Below are positions 17,948 to 26,406 of a DNA stretch of 64,000 nt, piece by piece; position 1 is the first letter of the stretch, and every line of letters starts with the position of its first letter. A model generated the notes under the pieces. It was not told the DNA's origin. It ran no database searches and saw only the letters and a program-made list of their open reading frames with translations. The stretch lies in contig NZ_JAUYQD010000018.1 in NCBI RefSeq assembly GCF_030697375.1, positions 1 to 64,000 of the forward strand, written 5' to 3'. The position numbers and the translations under genes were made by a program. This DNA comes from Rhodoferax sp. GTDB taxonomy: Bacteria > Pseudomonadota > Gammaproteobacteria > Burkholderiales > Burkholderiaceae_C.

Positions 17948-18631
17948 ATGAAAAGACGGCTGATCTGTGCGGTACTGCTGACAATGGGTTGTGTTTCGGT
18001 CTTTGCCCAGCAAAAATTGAAAGTGGGTCTGGGCAACGAAAGCAAGGCGTTTGAGCCCCTGGTTGCTGCCATTTACAAGGAAATCGGCTTGGAGCCCGAA
18101 TTTGTCATCCTGCCCTCGGAGCGCTCCCTGCGAAGCGTGGACACCGGTGATATTGATGCGGATCTCGGTCGGGTAGTCGGTGCTGCTGCGGCTTATCCCA
18201 ATGCGATGGAAACAACCGAATCCATTCTGGAAATACAACTTCTTGCCGTGGTTAAAAAAGGATTCCAGCCAGAAAAGCTGTCCCTGGCCCAACTTAAAAA
18301 TTACAAGCTGGGCCATATGCGCGGGACCAAAATGGCCGAAGGCGTGGTCAAGTCACTGGCAGTGGAAGCCACCCTGGCCAACACCATGCAATCCCTGTTC
18401 CAAATGGTGGCTGGGGACCGTTTTGATATTGCACTGACGACGTCCACGGCACCGGTGTCCGCCTTTCCCGAATTTGCGGGCAGCTTGACGACCTTGCCAC
18501 AGCCTTTGCTGACAACGCGGGTGGTGCACATCATGAACAAAAAATGGGCCGATTACATTCCAAAATTTGACGCCGCCGTCAAGAAGATGCGGGCCGATGG
18601 CCGCCTGGCGAAATTGCTGGCGGCACGCTAA
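17948..18631 (+). CDS. Periplasmic substrate-binding protein, amino-acid-type family
   Basis: 227 residues with a signal peptide (MKRRLICAVLLTMGCVSVFA). The mature part has the type II binding-protein pattern (LPSERSLRSVDTGDIDADLGRV, KLGHMRGTKMAEG, DRFDIALTTST), shorter than transporter-bound family members. No permease or ATPase genes are adjacent. Because it follows a 7TMR kinase and precedes a GGDEF-EAL gene, it may serve as a sensor input rather than a transport protein; this is inference. The ribosome site AAGGAG is good. Confidence 0.78.
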   Translation: MKRRLICAVLLTMGCVSVFAQQKLKVGLGNESKAFEPLVAAIYKEIGLEPEFVILPSERSLRSVDTGDIDADLGRVVGAAAAYPNAMETTESILEIQLLAVVKKGFQPEKLSLAQLKNYKLGHMRGTKMAEGVVKSLAVEATLANTMQSLFQMVAGDRFDIALTTSTAPVSAFPEFAGSLTTLPQPLLTTRVVHIMNKKWADYIPKFDAAVKKMRADGRLAKLLAAR

Positions 18632-18800
18632 ACGGCGCTGCACGGTGCGCTGGTCAACGAAGGTGTCCGCACAGGGGGAGGCCTTCGTTGCCGGGTGCAA
18701 GACACCGAAAAAAATGCCATCGACCTGCACTCCTGCACTTGACCGCATCCCCCCGAAATGGGTATCGCAGCCCGACTTCTGAAGAAGCTACACTGCGCCT

Positions 18801-21065
18801 ATGCGCGACGTTGGAACGAAAAAAAGTATTGACTCACAGCTATTCACCAAGGCACTGCTGCAACTGTGCAAACGGCTGGAACGCGCCTGGAATTTGCCCG
18901 ACATTCTGGACGCCGTCTCACCTGTGGCCGAGGATACGCTGGGTTATCCGCATGCGTGGCTGGCCATGTACGGTGAAAAGCCTGGCATCGTGTCCGTCAT
19001 TACCCATATGACTTCGGGCGCTGCCTCTGAGTTGTCGCGCCTGGTGCAGTCCATTGACATCCCCATTGCCGGGGACGCCATGTTGCAAGAGATCATGACG
19101 GCGGACCATGTCGTCGTGGTGGAGGATGCGCGCACCGACCCGCGCACCAACAAACACATCGTGGCACAGCTGCACAACCGCACTATCATCAATGTGCCCC
19201 TGGTATTGGCCGAGCAACGCCTGGGTTCGCTGGGCATGGGAACCTATGGCGACGTGGAAGGGGTGCGGCCTCCTTCGCCCTGGCAGCTTGAATTCATGCA
19301 AACCGTGGCGGGCCATGTGGCGGTAGCGTTGGACCGTGTGCGTTTCATGCAAGAGCGAAAGCTGGCCGAAGACGCGCTCTACCAGGAGAAAGAACGCTTG
19401 CAGGTCACGCTGCACTCCATCAGCGACGCGGTCATCACCACCAACGCGGGCGGCGAGTTGCTCTATATCAACCCGGTGGCCGAAGTGCTGACCGGCTGGG
19501 CTCTGTGCGACGCAGTAGGGCTGCCCTACCAGCAGGTGTTTCGCTTGACGGATGCGACCCGAAACACGGCGCACCTGGACCTGGTGGCCGAGGCGATGAC
19601 CGCAGCCCAAACCTTTCACTACCCGCACCTCGACCTGTGCCACCGCCAGGGTGGCAGCTACCTGGTCGATGCCGCATTTTCGCCCATTCAGGATGCAGAT
19701 GGCGAAGTGCGTGGGGCCGTGTTGGTGTTTCGGGATGTCACCGAACAACACCGCATGAGCCAGGAAATGGCATTCCAGGCCACGCACGACGAGCTCACGG
19801 GCCTGGGCAACCGGCGGGCTTTTGAATTGGCGCTGGCGGCGTGCTTCGAGCGCACCCGCGACACGGCGCAACAGCATGTGGTGTGTTATTTGGATCTGGA
19901 TGAATTCAAGGTGGTGAACGACACCTGCGGCCACACGGCCGGGGATGAATTGCTGCGCCAGATTGCCCGGCTGTTCACCGACGTGCTGCGCGAGGAAGAC
20001 CACCTGTGCCGCATTGGGGGCGACGAGTTCGGCATCATCCTGACGCACCAAACCGTGGCCCGGGCGCTGGCGGTGGCCGAGCGCCTGCAACTCAGCCTGG
20101 CGGCCTACCGCTTTGTCTGGCGCGAACAGAGTTTTGGCGTGGGTGTGAGTATTGGCATGGTGATGCTGGACGCCCATAGCGAGAGCGTGGGTGCCCTGCT
20201 GCAGGCGGCCGACAGCGCCTGCTACGTGGCCAAGGACTCGGGGCGTGGGCGCATCCATGTGTATGCCAGCGACGACCCGGCCCTGGCGCAGCGTTATGGG
20301 GTGATGGAATGGGTGAGCCGCATTGAGCATGCGCTGCAGCACGACCGGTTTGTGTTGTACGCCCAGCCCATCGTGCCCATCGGCGCGCGCGCGGCCCACG
20401 GCCTGCACTGTGAAATTTTGCTGCGCATGTACGATGAACAGGGCGCCTTGGTGTCTCCCGGCCTGTTCATGCCCGCCGTGGAGCGTTACCACCTGGCCGC
20501 CCGCGTGGACCGCTGGGTGGTGATGCACGCGCTGCAATGGATCACCCAGCACCAGGACCAGATTGAACAGTGCTCCATCAACCTGTCGGGGCAGTCGCTG
20601 GGGGATGCGGTTTTTATGGCCTTTGTTCTACAAAGCCTGGCCGATGCCGCTTTGCCGTATGACAAAGTGTGTTTTGAAATCACCGAAACCGCCGCCATCA
20701 GCAACCTGCAAACCGCCAAGCACTTCATCGCCACCTTGCGGCAACTGGGCTGCAAATTGTCGTTGGACGATTTTGGCAGCGGGCTGTCCTCTTTTGCCTA
20801 TTTGCGCAACCTGCCCGTGGACGTGCTCAAGATCGACGGGCAGTTTGTGAAAGATATTGCCACCGATCCCGTCAGCCTGGCCATGGTCAAATCGATCCAT
20901 GAAATCGGCTGCCTGATGGGCAAAGAAACCGTGGCGGAGTTTGTGGAGAGTGAGGAAATCCTCAGTCTGCTGCGGGAAATTGGCGTGCATTACGCCCAAG
21001 GCTACGCGGTGGGCCGCCCCGTTCCCATCGACCAGCTGCTGGCCTCCAACAGCCCCAAAAATTAA
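18801..21065 (+). CDS. GAF-PAS-GGDEF-EAL cyclic-di-GMP signalling protein
   Basis: 754 residues, no TM helix. A GAF domain (about 10-180), PAS (about 195-320), GGDEF with the intact motif at about 406-410 (RIGGDEFG), and an EAL domain with EILLRM in place of EALLR, EITET, DDFGSGLSS, VLKIDGQF and VAEF. The synthase motif and most phosphodiesterase residues are present, so it may do either or use GGDEF as a regulator. A strong terminator follows at 21121. Confidence 0.9.
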   Translation: MRDVGTKKSIDSQLFTKALLQLCKRLERAWNLPDILDAVSPVAEDTLGYPHAWLAMYGEKPGIVSVITHMTSGAASELSRLVQSIDIPIAGDAMLQEIMTADHVVVVEDARTDPRTNKHIVAQLHNRTIINVPLVLAEQRLGSLGMGTYGDVEGVRPPSPWQLEFMQTVAGHVAVALDRVRFMQERKLAEDALYQEKERLQVTLHSISDAVITTNAGGELLYINPVAEVLTGWALCDAVGLPYQQVFRLTDATRNTAHLDLVAEAMTAAQTFHYPHLDLCHRQGGSYLVDAAFSPIQDADGEVRGAVLVFRDVTEQHRMSQEMAFQATHDELTGLGNRRAFELALAACFERTRDTAQQHVVCYLDLDEFKVVNDTCGHTAGDELLRQIARLFTDVLREEDHLCRIGGDEFGIILTHQTVARALAVAERLQLSLAAYRFVWREQSFGVGVSIGMVMLDAHSESVGALLQAADSACYVAKDSGRGRIHVYASDDPALAQRYGVMEWVSRIEHALQHDRFVLYAQPIVPIGARAAHGLHCEILLRMYDEQGALVSPGLFMPAVERYHLAARVDRWVVMHALQWITQHQDQIEQCSINLSGQSLGDAVFMAFVLQSLADAALPYDKVCFEITETAAISNLQTAKHFIATLRQLGCKLSLDDFGSGLSSFAYLRNLPVDVLKIDGQFVKDIATDPVSLAMVKSIHEIGCLMGKETVAEFVESEEILSLLREIGVHYAQGYAVGRPVPIDQLLASNSPKN

Positions 21066-21119
21066 GCCAAATAGGCCTGTAGCCCGCATGGAATATGCGC
21101 AGGCAGCTATCAAAATAAG
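21065..21119 (+). repeat. Interspersed repeat, copy c
   Basis: ggcctgtagccc, then ggaatatgcgc, then agctatcaaaataagagc. It lies directly after the GGDEF-EAL stop and just before the terminator hairpin. Confidence 0.7.
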
Positions 21120-21120
21120 A

Positions 21121-21158
21121 GCGGCTGGCAACCTTCACAGGTTGCCAGCCGCTTTTTT
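21121..21158 (+). terminator. Rho-independent terminator
   Basis: A perfect 14-base stem (gcggctggcaacct and its complement) with loop tcac, followed by six T. It ends the GGDEF-EAL transcript. The minus-strand aminotransferase gene ends 20 bases away, and the hairpin could help end its transcript too, although no T-run lies on that side. Confidence 0.9.
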
Positions 21159-21178
21159 ATGCGCCTAAATTTGCAGAA

Positions 21179-22375
21179 TCAAACGACTTTGGCAATGGAG
21201 GCACACACGTAGTCAATGTTCTTGCTGTTCAGCGCGGCCACGCACATGCGCCCCGTGTCGGTGCCGTACACGCCAAACTCATTGCGCAGACGCACCATCT
21301 GGTCTTTGCTCAGGCCGGAGTAGCTGAACATGCCGATCTGGGTGGTGATAAAGGACATGTCTTGCTGCACACCAGCGGCCTTGAGGCCATCCACCAGTTT
21401 CTGGCGCATGGCCTTGATGCGCACCCGCATCTCACCCAGCTCTTTTTCCCACAGCGCGCGCAGCTCGGGGTTGGACAGCACCGCCGCCACGACGGCACCG
21501 CCGTGGGTGGGTGGGTTGCTGTAGTTGGTGCGGATCACGATCTTGAGCTGGGAGAGCACGCGGTCGGCTTCTTCCTTGCTCTCGCACAGGACCGACAAGG
21601 CCCCCACACGTTCGCCGTACAGGCTGAAGCTCTTGCTGAACGAGGTGGAAACGAAGAAAGTCAGTCCGGCGGCGACAAACTGGGCAATCACCGCGCCGTC
21701 TTCTTGCAAGCCGTAGCCAAAGCCTTGGTAGGCCATGTCCAAAAACGCGACCAGGCCCTTGGCCTTGACCACTGCCACCACCTGGTCCCACTGCGCGGGG
21801 GTGATGTCGTAGCCGGTGGGGTTGTGGCAGCAGGCGTGCAGCACGGCCACGGTGCCGGGGGCTGCGGCGTTCAGGTCGGCCAACATGCCGTCGAAGTCCA
21901 CACCACGTTTGGCGGCGTCGTAGTAGCGGTAGCTTTCCACGGTGAAGCCGGCGTTGGTGAACAGGGCGCGGTGGTTTTCCCAGCTGGGGTCAGAGATCAG
22001 CACCTTGACGGCGGGGTTGAGCCGCTTCAGAAAGTCGGCACCAATTTTCAGGCCGCCGGTGCCGCCAATGGCTTGCACCGTGGCCACGCGGCCGGAGGTG
22101 ATGGGCTCGCTGCCAGCACCAAAGACCAGTGCCTTGACGCCTGCGTCATAGGCGGCGATACCGTCAATGGGCAAATAGCCGCGGGCGGTGGGCTTGTCCA
22201 TCATGGTTTTTTCTGCGGCTTGCACGCACTGCAGCAGGGGCAGCTTGCCGTTGTCGTCGTAGTACACACCCACGCCCAGGTTGACTTTGGCCGGGTTGGT
22301 GTCGGCGTTGAACTGCTCGTTCAAGCCCAAAATCGGGTCGCGGGGGGCCATTTCGACGGCGGAAAAGAGAGACAT
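21179..22375 (-). CDS. tyrB: Aromatic amino acid aminotransferase
   Basis: 398 residues of the fold type I aminotransferase Ia subgroup (AspC/TyrB), with HACCHNPTGYD, FLDMAYQGFG, the PLP-binding Lys in TSFSKSFSLYGERVG, and the substrate-binding Arg near the end (TDTGRMCVAAL). It transfers amino groups between aromatic amino acids or aspartate and 2-oxoglutarate. TyrB and AspC are hard to separate by eye; the name follows the usual Burkholderiales annotation. Confidence 0.88.
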   Translation of the reverse strand: MSLFSAVEMAPRDPILGLNEQFNADTNPAKVNLGVGVYYDDNGKLPLLQCVQAAEKTMMDKPTARGYLPIDGIAAYDAGVKALVFGAGSEPITSGRVATVQAIGGTGGLKIGADFLKRLNPAVKVLISDPSWENHRALFTNAGFTVESYRYYDAAKRGVDFDGMLADLNAAAPGTVAVLHACCHNPTGYDITPAQWDQVVAVVKAKGLVAFLDMAYQGFGYGLQEDGAVIAQFVAAGLTFFVSTSFSKSFSLYGERVGALSVLCESKEEADRVLSQLKIVIRTNYSNPPTHGGAVVAAVLSNPELRALWEKELGEMRVRIKAMRQKLVDGLKAAGVQQDMSFITTQIGMFSYSGLSKDQMVRLRNEFGVYGTDTGRMCVAALNSKNIDYVCASIAKVV

Positions 22376-22515
22376 GAAAAGGGTCCTGTGAAAGTGAGGT
22401 CAGTGAAAAGGCAAGAAACACGGCACAACAGGGGATGCTGCGCGTCAATCCGGGATTTTACCGGGCACAGGGCATATGCCGCCATGCCCATCGTGCATAG
22501 GAACTTGCCTCTTGT

Positions 22516-24288
22516 TCACTGCACTCCCCAAGGCTTGCGCCTTTTGCGCCAACGTTTCACGCCCACCACCAGCAACACCAAGCCCGCCAGAAATGCCACA
22601 ACCGGTGTCCGGTAGGCCGGAATCCAGTAGTTCACCAGACTGTTGATCAGAACCTGTTGGGCGGGCTTGTAGTCCGCAGGCATGGGCAGCACGCCATGGG
22701 TTCGGGCATAGGTGTCGTAATCGGCCTGCATGGTTTGGAACACCTCGGGCATCTGTTGCTGCAGGTCGTGGGTTTCGCCTGGGTCCTTTCGGATGTCGTA
22801 CAGATGCCAGCTACCGTCGCCCATGGGTGCACCATTGGCCACCAGTTTCAGGTCGCCTTTGAACAAGGCCCGGTTGCCCGAAAGTTCATACCCCAAGGCC
22901 CGCTCCAGCGGGTGCACCCGCTGGACCTGCCCCCGCAGCAGGGGCACCAGGCTGCTACCGGTCAAAGGCTCAATCGGAAGCCCCTGGTAGCGGCTTCCGG
23001 GTGCGGGCACCTGGGCCAGGTCGAGCAGCGTGGGCACGATATCGGTCACATGGGTCAGGGCAGGGTGAATCTGGTTTTTCTGCATACCTGCCACACCCGA
23101 AATAATCATCGGTACCCGGATGCCGCCCTCCCCCGCATAGAACTTGTAGCTGTGCAATGGCGACACCGATGCACTGGCCCAGCCGGGCCCGGGAATACCG
23201 TAGGCGCCCTTGGCACCGAGTTGGTCGATGTCTTGGGTGTACTGGGTTGCCAGCCACAGCTGGGCACCAGCATAGTCCGACCCTTCGGCGCCGTTGTCCG
23301 ACAGGAAGACAAACACCGTGTTGTCGTATTCACCGGTCTTTTTCAGATGGGCAATGAGTCGGCCCACCTGGTCGTCCATGGCATCGGCCATGGCGGCGTA
23401 GACCTCCATTTCGCGGGCCTGGAACTGCTTGTCTTTGTCGCTCAAATGGTCCCAGTCTCCGGCGGTGGGCATGGTACGCAGGGCGGTGTCTTTGGGGATC
23501 AGCCCCAGTGCAGCCGCCTTGTCGCGCCGGGCCTGGCGCAGGGCTGCCCAGCCTGCTTGGTACCGACCCTTGTATTTATCCACATATTCTTGGGGCGCTT
23601 GCACGGGCACATGGTTGGCCTGGAAGCCGACATAGGCAAAAAAGGGCTTGCCGGAGTGGGCACCGGACCGGATGAACTCCAAGGTCTTGTCCACAAAGAA
23701 CCGGCTGGAGTAGAACTCGGCCGGCATGACGGCCTCTTGGTCGTCGGCAAACCACTCCACCTTGGCCGAGTGTGGCAGGTAGCGTTGGCTGGGGACCCAG
23801 TTGTCCGAACCGGTGTCGCCCTGAATGATGGACCGATCGAAACCCCGCTGCTTGGGCAAGTTGTAGGGCTCGGAGCCCACATTCCACTTGCCGGCAATGT
23901 AGGTGCGGTAGCCGCTGTCCCGGAGCAGGGTGGCCACGGTGACGACCCGGGTGTTCAAGGAGCCCAGGTAGCCCGGTTGGCCCAAATGCTCTGGAGGCAT
24001 GGCCTCGCGCAGGTTGCCCACACCGTTGAGGTGGTTGTCCACCCCGGTCAGCAGCATGGAACGGGTCGGTGAGCAGGACGCGGCCGCATGGAAGCTGGAG
24101 AAGCGCGCCCCCTGCTGGGCCAGGGTATCAATATGGGGTGTCGCAATCTCGCCGCCAAAGGCCCCCACATCGCTAAAACCCCAGTCGTCGGCCACCAGCA
24201 AGACGATGTTCGGACGCACCGGCCCTGCGGCTATGGCAGAGGCACAGGCGCCCAAGGCGAGCGCCACACACCACATCTTGATTTTCAT
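22516..24288 (-). CDS. Arylsulfatase, membrane anchored
   Basis: 590 residues. A signal peptide (MKIKMWCVALALGACASAIAA), the alkaline-phosphatase-like sulfatase domain with metal ligands at VADDWG, and the modification motif CSPTR at about 72-76, whose Cys becomes formylglycine in active enzymes. The C-terminus has a TM helix (VVAFLAGLVLLVVGVKRW) and a basic tail, so the enzyme probably sits on the periplasmic face of the inner membrane. The ATG at 24288 follows GGAGACCC; the frame extends upstream without homology. No maturation enzyme gene is in the window. It cleaves sulfate esters; the substrate is unknown. Confidence 0.87.
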   Translation of the reverse strand: MKIKMWCVALALGACASAIAAGPVRPNIVLLVADDWGFSDVGAFGGEIATPHIDTLAQQGARFSSFHAAASCSPTRSMLLTGVDNHLNGVGNLREAMPPEHLGQPGYLGSLNTRVVTVATLLRDSGYRTYIAGKWNVGSEPYNLPKQRGFDRSIIQGDTGSDNWVPSQRYLPHSAKVEWFADDQEAVMPAEFYSSRFFVDKTLEFIRSGAHSGKPFFAYVGFQANHVPVQAPQEYVDKYKGRYQAGWAALRQARRDKAAALGLIPKDTALRTMPTAGDWDHLSDKDKQFQAREMEVYAAMADAMDDQVGRLIAHLKKTGEYDNTVFVFLSDNGAEGSDYAGAQLWLATQYTQDIDQLGAKGAYGIPGPGWASASVSPLHSYKFYAGEGGIRVPMIISGVAGMQKNQIHPALTHVTDIVPTLLDLAQVPAPGSRYQGLPIEPLTGSSLVPLLRGQVQRVHPLERALGYELSGNRALFKGDLKLVANGAPMGDGSWHLYDIRKDPGETHDLQQQMPEVFQTMQADYDTYARTHGVLPMPADYKPAQQVLINSLVNYWIPAYRTPVVAFLAGLVLLVVGVKRWRKRRKPWGVQ

Positions 24289-24356
24289 TTCAGGGTCTCC
24301 GGGAGCATGGGCTGCGAACCTCGCATCATAGGGATATTGTGGAACCCGTGGCCCAT

Positions 24357-24422
24357 AAAAAAACCCGCCTGGGGGCACACCGAGGTGGCCATCAGACGGG
24401 TCTGCCGGACGGACCGGCGGGT
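24357..24422 (-). terminator. Probable terminator after the acyl-CoA ligase gene
   Basis: Read on the minus strand, arms acccgcc and ggcgggt enclose about 46 bases with a smaller ccgg hairpin, then seven T. It lies directly after the ligase gene and before the arylsulfatase start. Confidence 0.55.
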
Positions 24423-24433
24423 GGTGTCTGCGC

Positions 24434-26128
24434 TTAAGCGCCAGCCCAGACCACGGGTTTGCGCTGCTTGAGCCAACCTTCGTACTGGCTGGCATAGGTG
24501 TCTTCGATTTTGGGGCGCTTGACCTTGAAGGTGGGCGTCACCAGGCCATTTTCCGGCGTCCAGTTGGTGGCGATCACGGCCAGGCAATCCAGTTGCTCGT
24601 GGGCCTCCAAACGCTCGTTGACGGATTTCAGGTGTTCCGCCAGGGATGTCATCATCTCGGCGCGCGCCTCAGGGGCTGCAACCCGGGTGACCGCATCGGG
24701 CGAGAGCATCACGATGCCCAGGGGTTGGGCAAAGTTGGCACCCGTGACGGCGCAGGCCTCGATATCGGGGTGGGTGACCAGCAAATCTTCAATCGGTGCG
24801 GGAGCCACGTACTTGCCCTTGCTGGTCTTGAAGATGTCCTTGACACGCCCCGTGATGCGCAGGCAGCCGTCTTTCTCGACCACACCCTTGTCACCCGTGC
24901 GCAACCAGCCATCGGGGGTGAGGGTGGCAGCGGTTTGCTCGGGGTCTTTGAAGTAACCCATCATCACCGCCGGGCAGCGCATTTGGATCTCGCCGGTCAC
25001 TGCGTCGATACGGCTTTCCACCCCAGGGTAGGGCTGACCGACCGTGCTGGGACGGTAAGTGCCAGGAACCGTGGCGTGCGAAATCGCACAGTTTTCGGTC
25101 ATGCCATAGCCTTCAATCATGTCCAGACCCAGGTCACGGTACCAATGCAACAAATCGGGCGGCATGGGGGCTGCGCCGCCAACGGCCAGGCGGCACTGGT
25201 CCAGGCCCAGGCCTTTTAGCAGCTTGCGGCGCACCAAGCCGCCGATCAGGGGAATGCTCAGCAAAAATTTGAGCTTGGCCGGCGGCATTTTGTGGAACAC
25301 CCCTTGCTGGAATTTCACCCACAGGCGCGGCACCGAGAAAAAGATGGTGGGACGCGCGCGGTTGATATCGGCCACAAAAGTGTCCAGGGACTCGGCAAAG
25401 AAGACGTGTGCACCGTAGCGCAATGCGCCCTGCTCCACCAAAATGCGCTCGGCCACATGGGCCAGCGGCAGGTAGGACAGCATGCGTTCTTCGTTGTTGA
25501 ACACCACCCGTTTGGCGCCGCTGGACAGTGCCCAGGCCATGGCCGTGAAATTCTGCATGACCCCTTTGGGGTTGCCCGTGGTGCCCGAGGTGTAGATGAT
25601 GGTGGCCAGCTCTTCACCGGCGCGCTGCGTGGTACCGGCCATGGGCTTGTTGCTGGCAACCAATGTGTCCCATGACGCCGCACCTTGGATGGTAGGCGCC
25701 AAAGGCAAGGCAATCAAAGGCACGCCGGCCGGAACACCGTCCTTCAAGGCGGCAACATCGTCCAACTTGCCAACAAAACAGGCCTTGGACTCGCTGTGCT
25801 CCAGGATGTAACGCAGGGCATCGCCATTGAAAGTGGGGTAAATAGGCACCGACACATGGCCCGCCATCCAGATGGCCAGGTCCGTCAACATCCAATGCGC
25901 GCTGTTTTTCCCCAGAATGGCAATCTTGCTGCCTGCAGGCCAGCCCTGCGCCTGGATCCAACTGGCCATGCTGCGCGCTTCTTTGCCCGCCTGCCCCCAG
26001 GTGATGTCACGCACTGCACCGCCCCCCATCGGTTGCGTCATGAAAACTGCGTCTGGTCGCTCACGCTCCCACCGGTAGAAGCAAGCCAATGCCAAGTCGT
26101 CCTTATTGACTTTAATCGGATTAATCAT
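24434..26128 (-). CDS. AMP-binding acyl-CoA ligase
   Basis: 564 residues of the acyl-adenylate-forming superfamily. Motifs are the phosphate loop IIYTSGTTGNPKGVM, then EGYGMTENCAIS, then GWLRTGDKG and the hinge RVKDIFKTSKGKYVAP. The FAA1-like layout fits a long-chain fatty acyl-CoA synthetase: it uses ATP and CoA to activate fatty acids in the cytoplasm or at the membrane. The ATG at 26128 has AAGG five bases upstream; another ATG at 26158 has none. A six-base inverted repeat lies about 65-80 bases upstream. Confidence 0.88.
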   Translation of the reverse strand: MINPIKVNKDDLALACFYRWERERPDAVFMTQPMGGGAVRDITWGQAGKEARSMASWIQAQGWPAGSKIAILGKNSAHWMLTDLAIWMAGHVSVPIYPTFNGDALRYILEHSESKACFVGKLDDVAALKDGVPAGVPLIALPLAPTIQGAASWDTLVASNKPMAGTTQRAGEELATIIYTSGTTGNPKGVMQNFTAMAWALSSGAKRVVFNNEERMLSYLPLAHVAERILVEQGALRYGAHVFFAESLDTFVADINRARPTIFFSVPRLWVKFQQGVFHKMPPAKLKFLLSIPLIGGLVRRKLLKGLGLDQCRLAVGGAAPMPPDLLHWYRDLGLDMIEGYGMTENCAISHATVPGTYRPSTVGQPYPGVESRIDAVTGEIQMRCPAVMMGYFKDPEQTAATLTPDGWLRTGDKGVVEKDGCLRITGRVKDIFKTSKGKYVAPAPIEDLLVTHPDIEACAVTGANFAQPLGIVMLSPDAVTRVAAPEARAEMMTSLAEHLKSVNERLEAHEQLDCLAVIATNWTPENGLVTPTFKVKRPKIEDTYASQYEGWLKQRKPVVWAGA

Positions 26129-26192
26129 CTGCACCTTATAAGTTGTTTGATCCGCCATATTCGCGGAAGATTCTTGGAAAAACCATAGTGTT

Positions 26193-26207
26193 GACCCTAA
26201 TAGGGTC
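26193..26207. promoter_or_regulatory. Inverted repeat, candidate operator
   Basis: gaccct-aat-agggtc, a perfect 6+3+6 palindrome in the region between the divergent acyl-CoA ligase and molybdopterin oxidoreductase genes. A dimeric fatty-acid regulator would be a natural ligand, but nothing identifies it. Confidence 0.35.
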
Positions 26208-26406
26208 CTGAATAACGCGTGTTGAAGACACTTGCGCGACTGCATCGTCGTTCGATTTGCACCTATCTGTGTTGAGAAATCGCATGGATGAGGTCATTTT
26301 TTTCTGCGAAAAGTCCACCGCACACCTGTCACATGCGTTCTCGACACGGCTTTGCATGCCATGCGTAAATACCAACTCCCTACCTATTTCCTTCAAAGAG
26401 GCCCCC

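Noticed and set aside
18652..18692. Possible terminator after the periplasmic binding protein gene
   Set aside because: Arms caacgaagg and ccttcgttg exist, but the loop is long and no T-run follows.
18918..20552. Long open frame antisense to the GGDEF-EAL gene
   Set aside because: Composition is typical of a shadow frame; the sense frame has all expected motifs.
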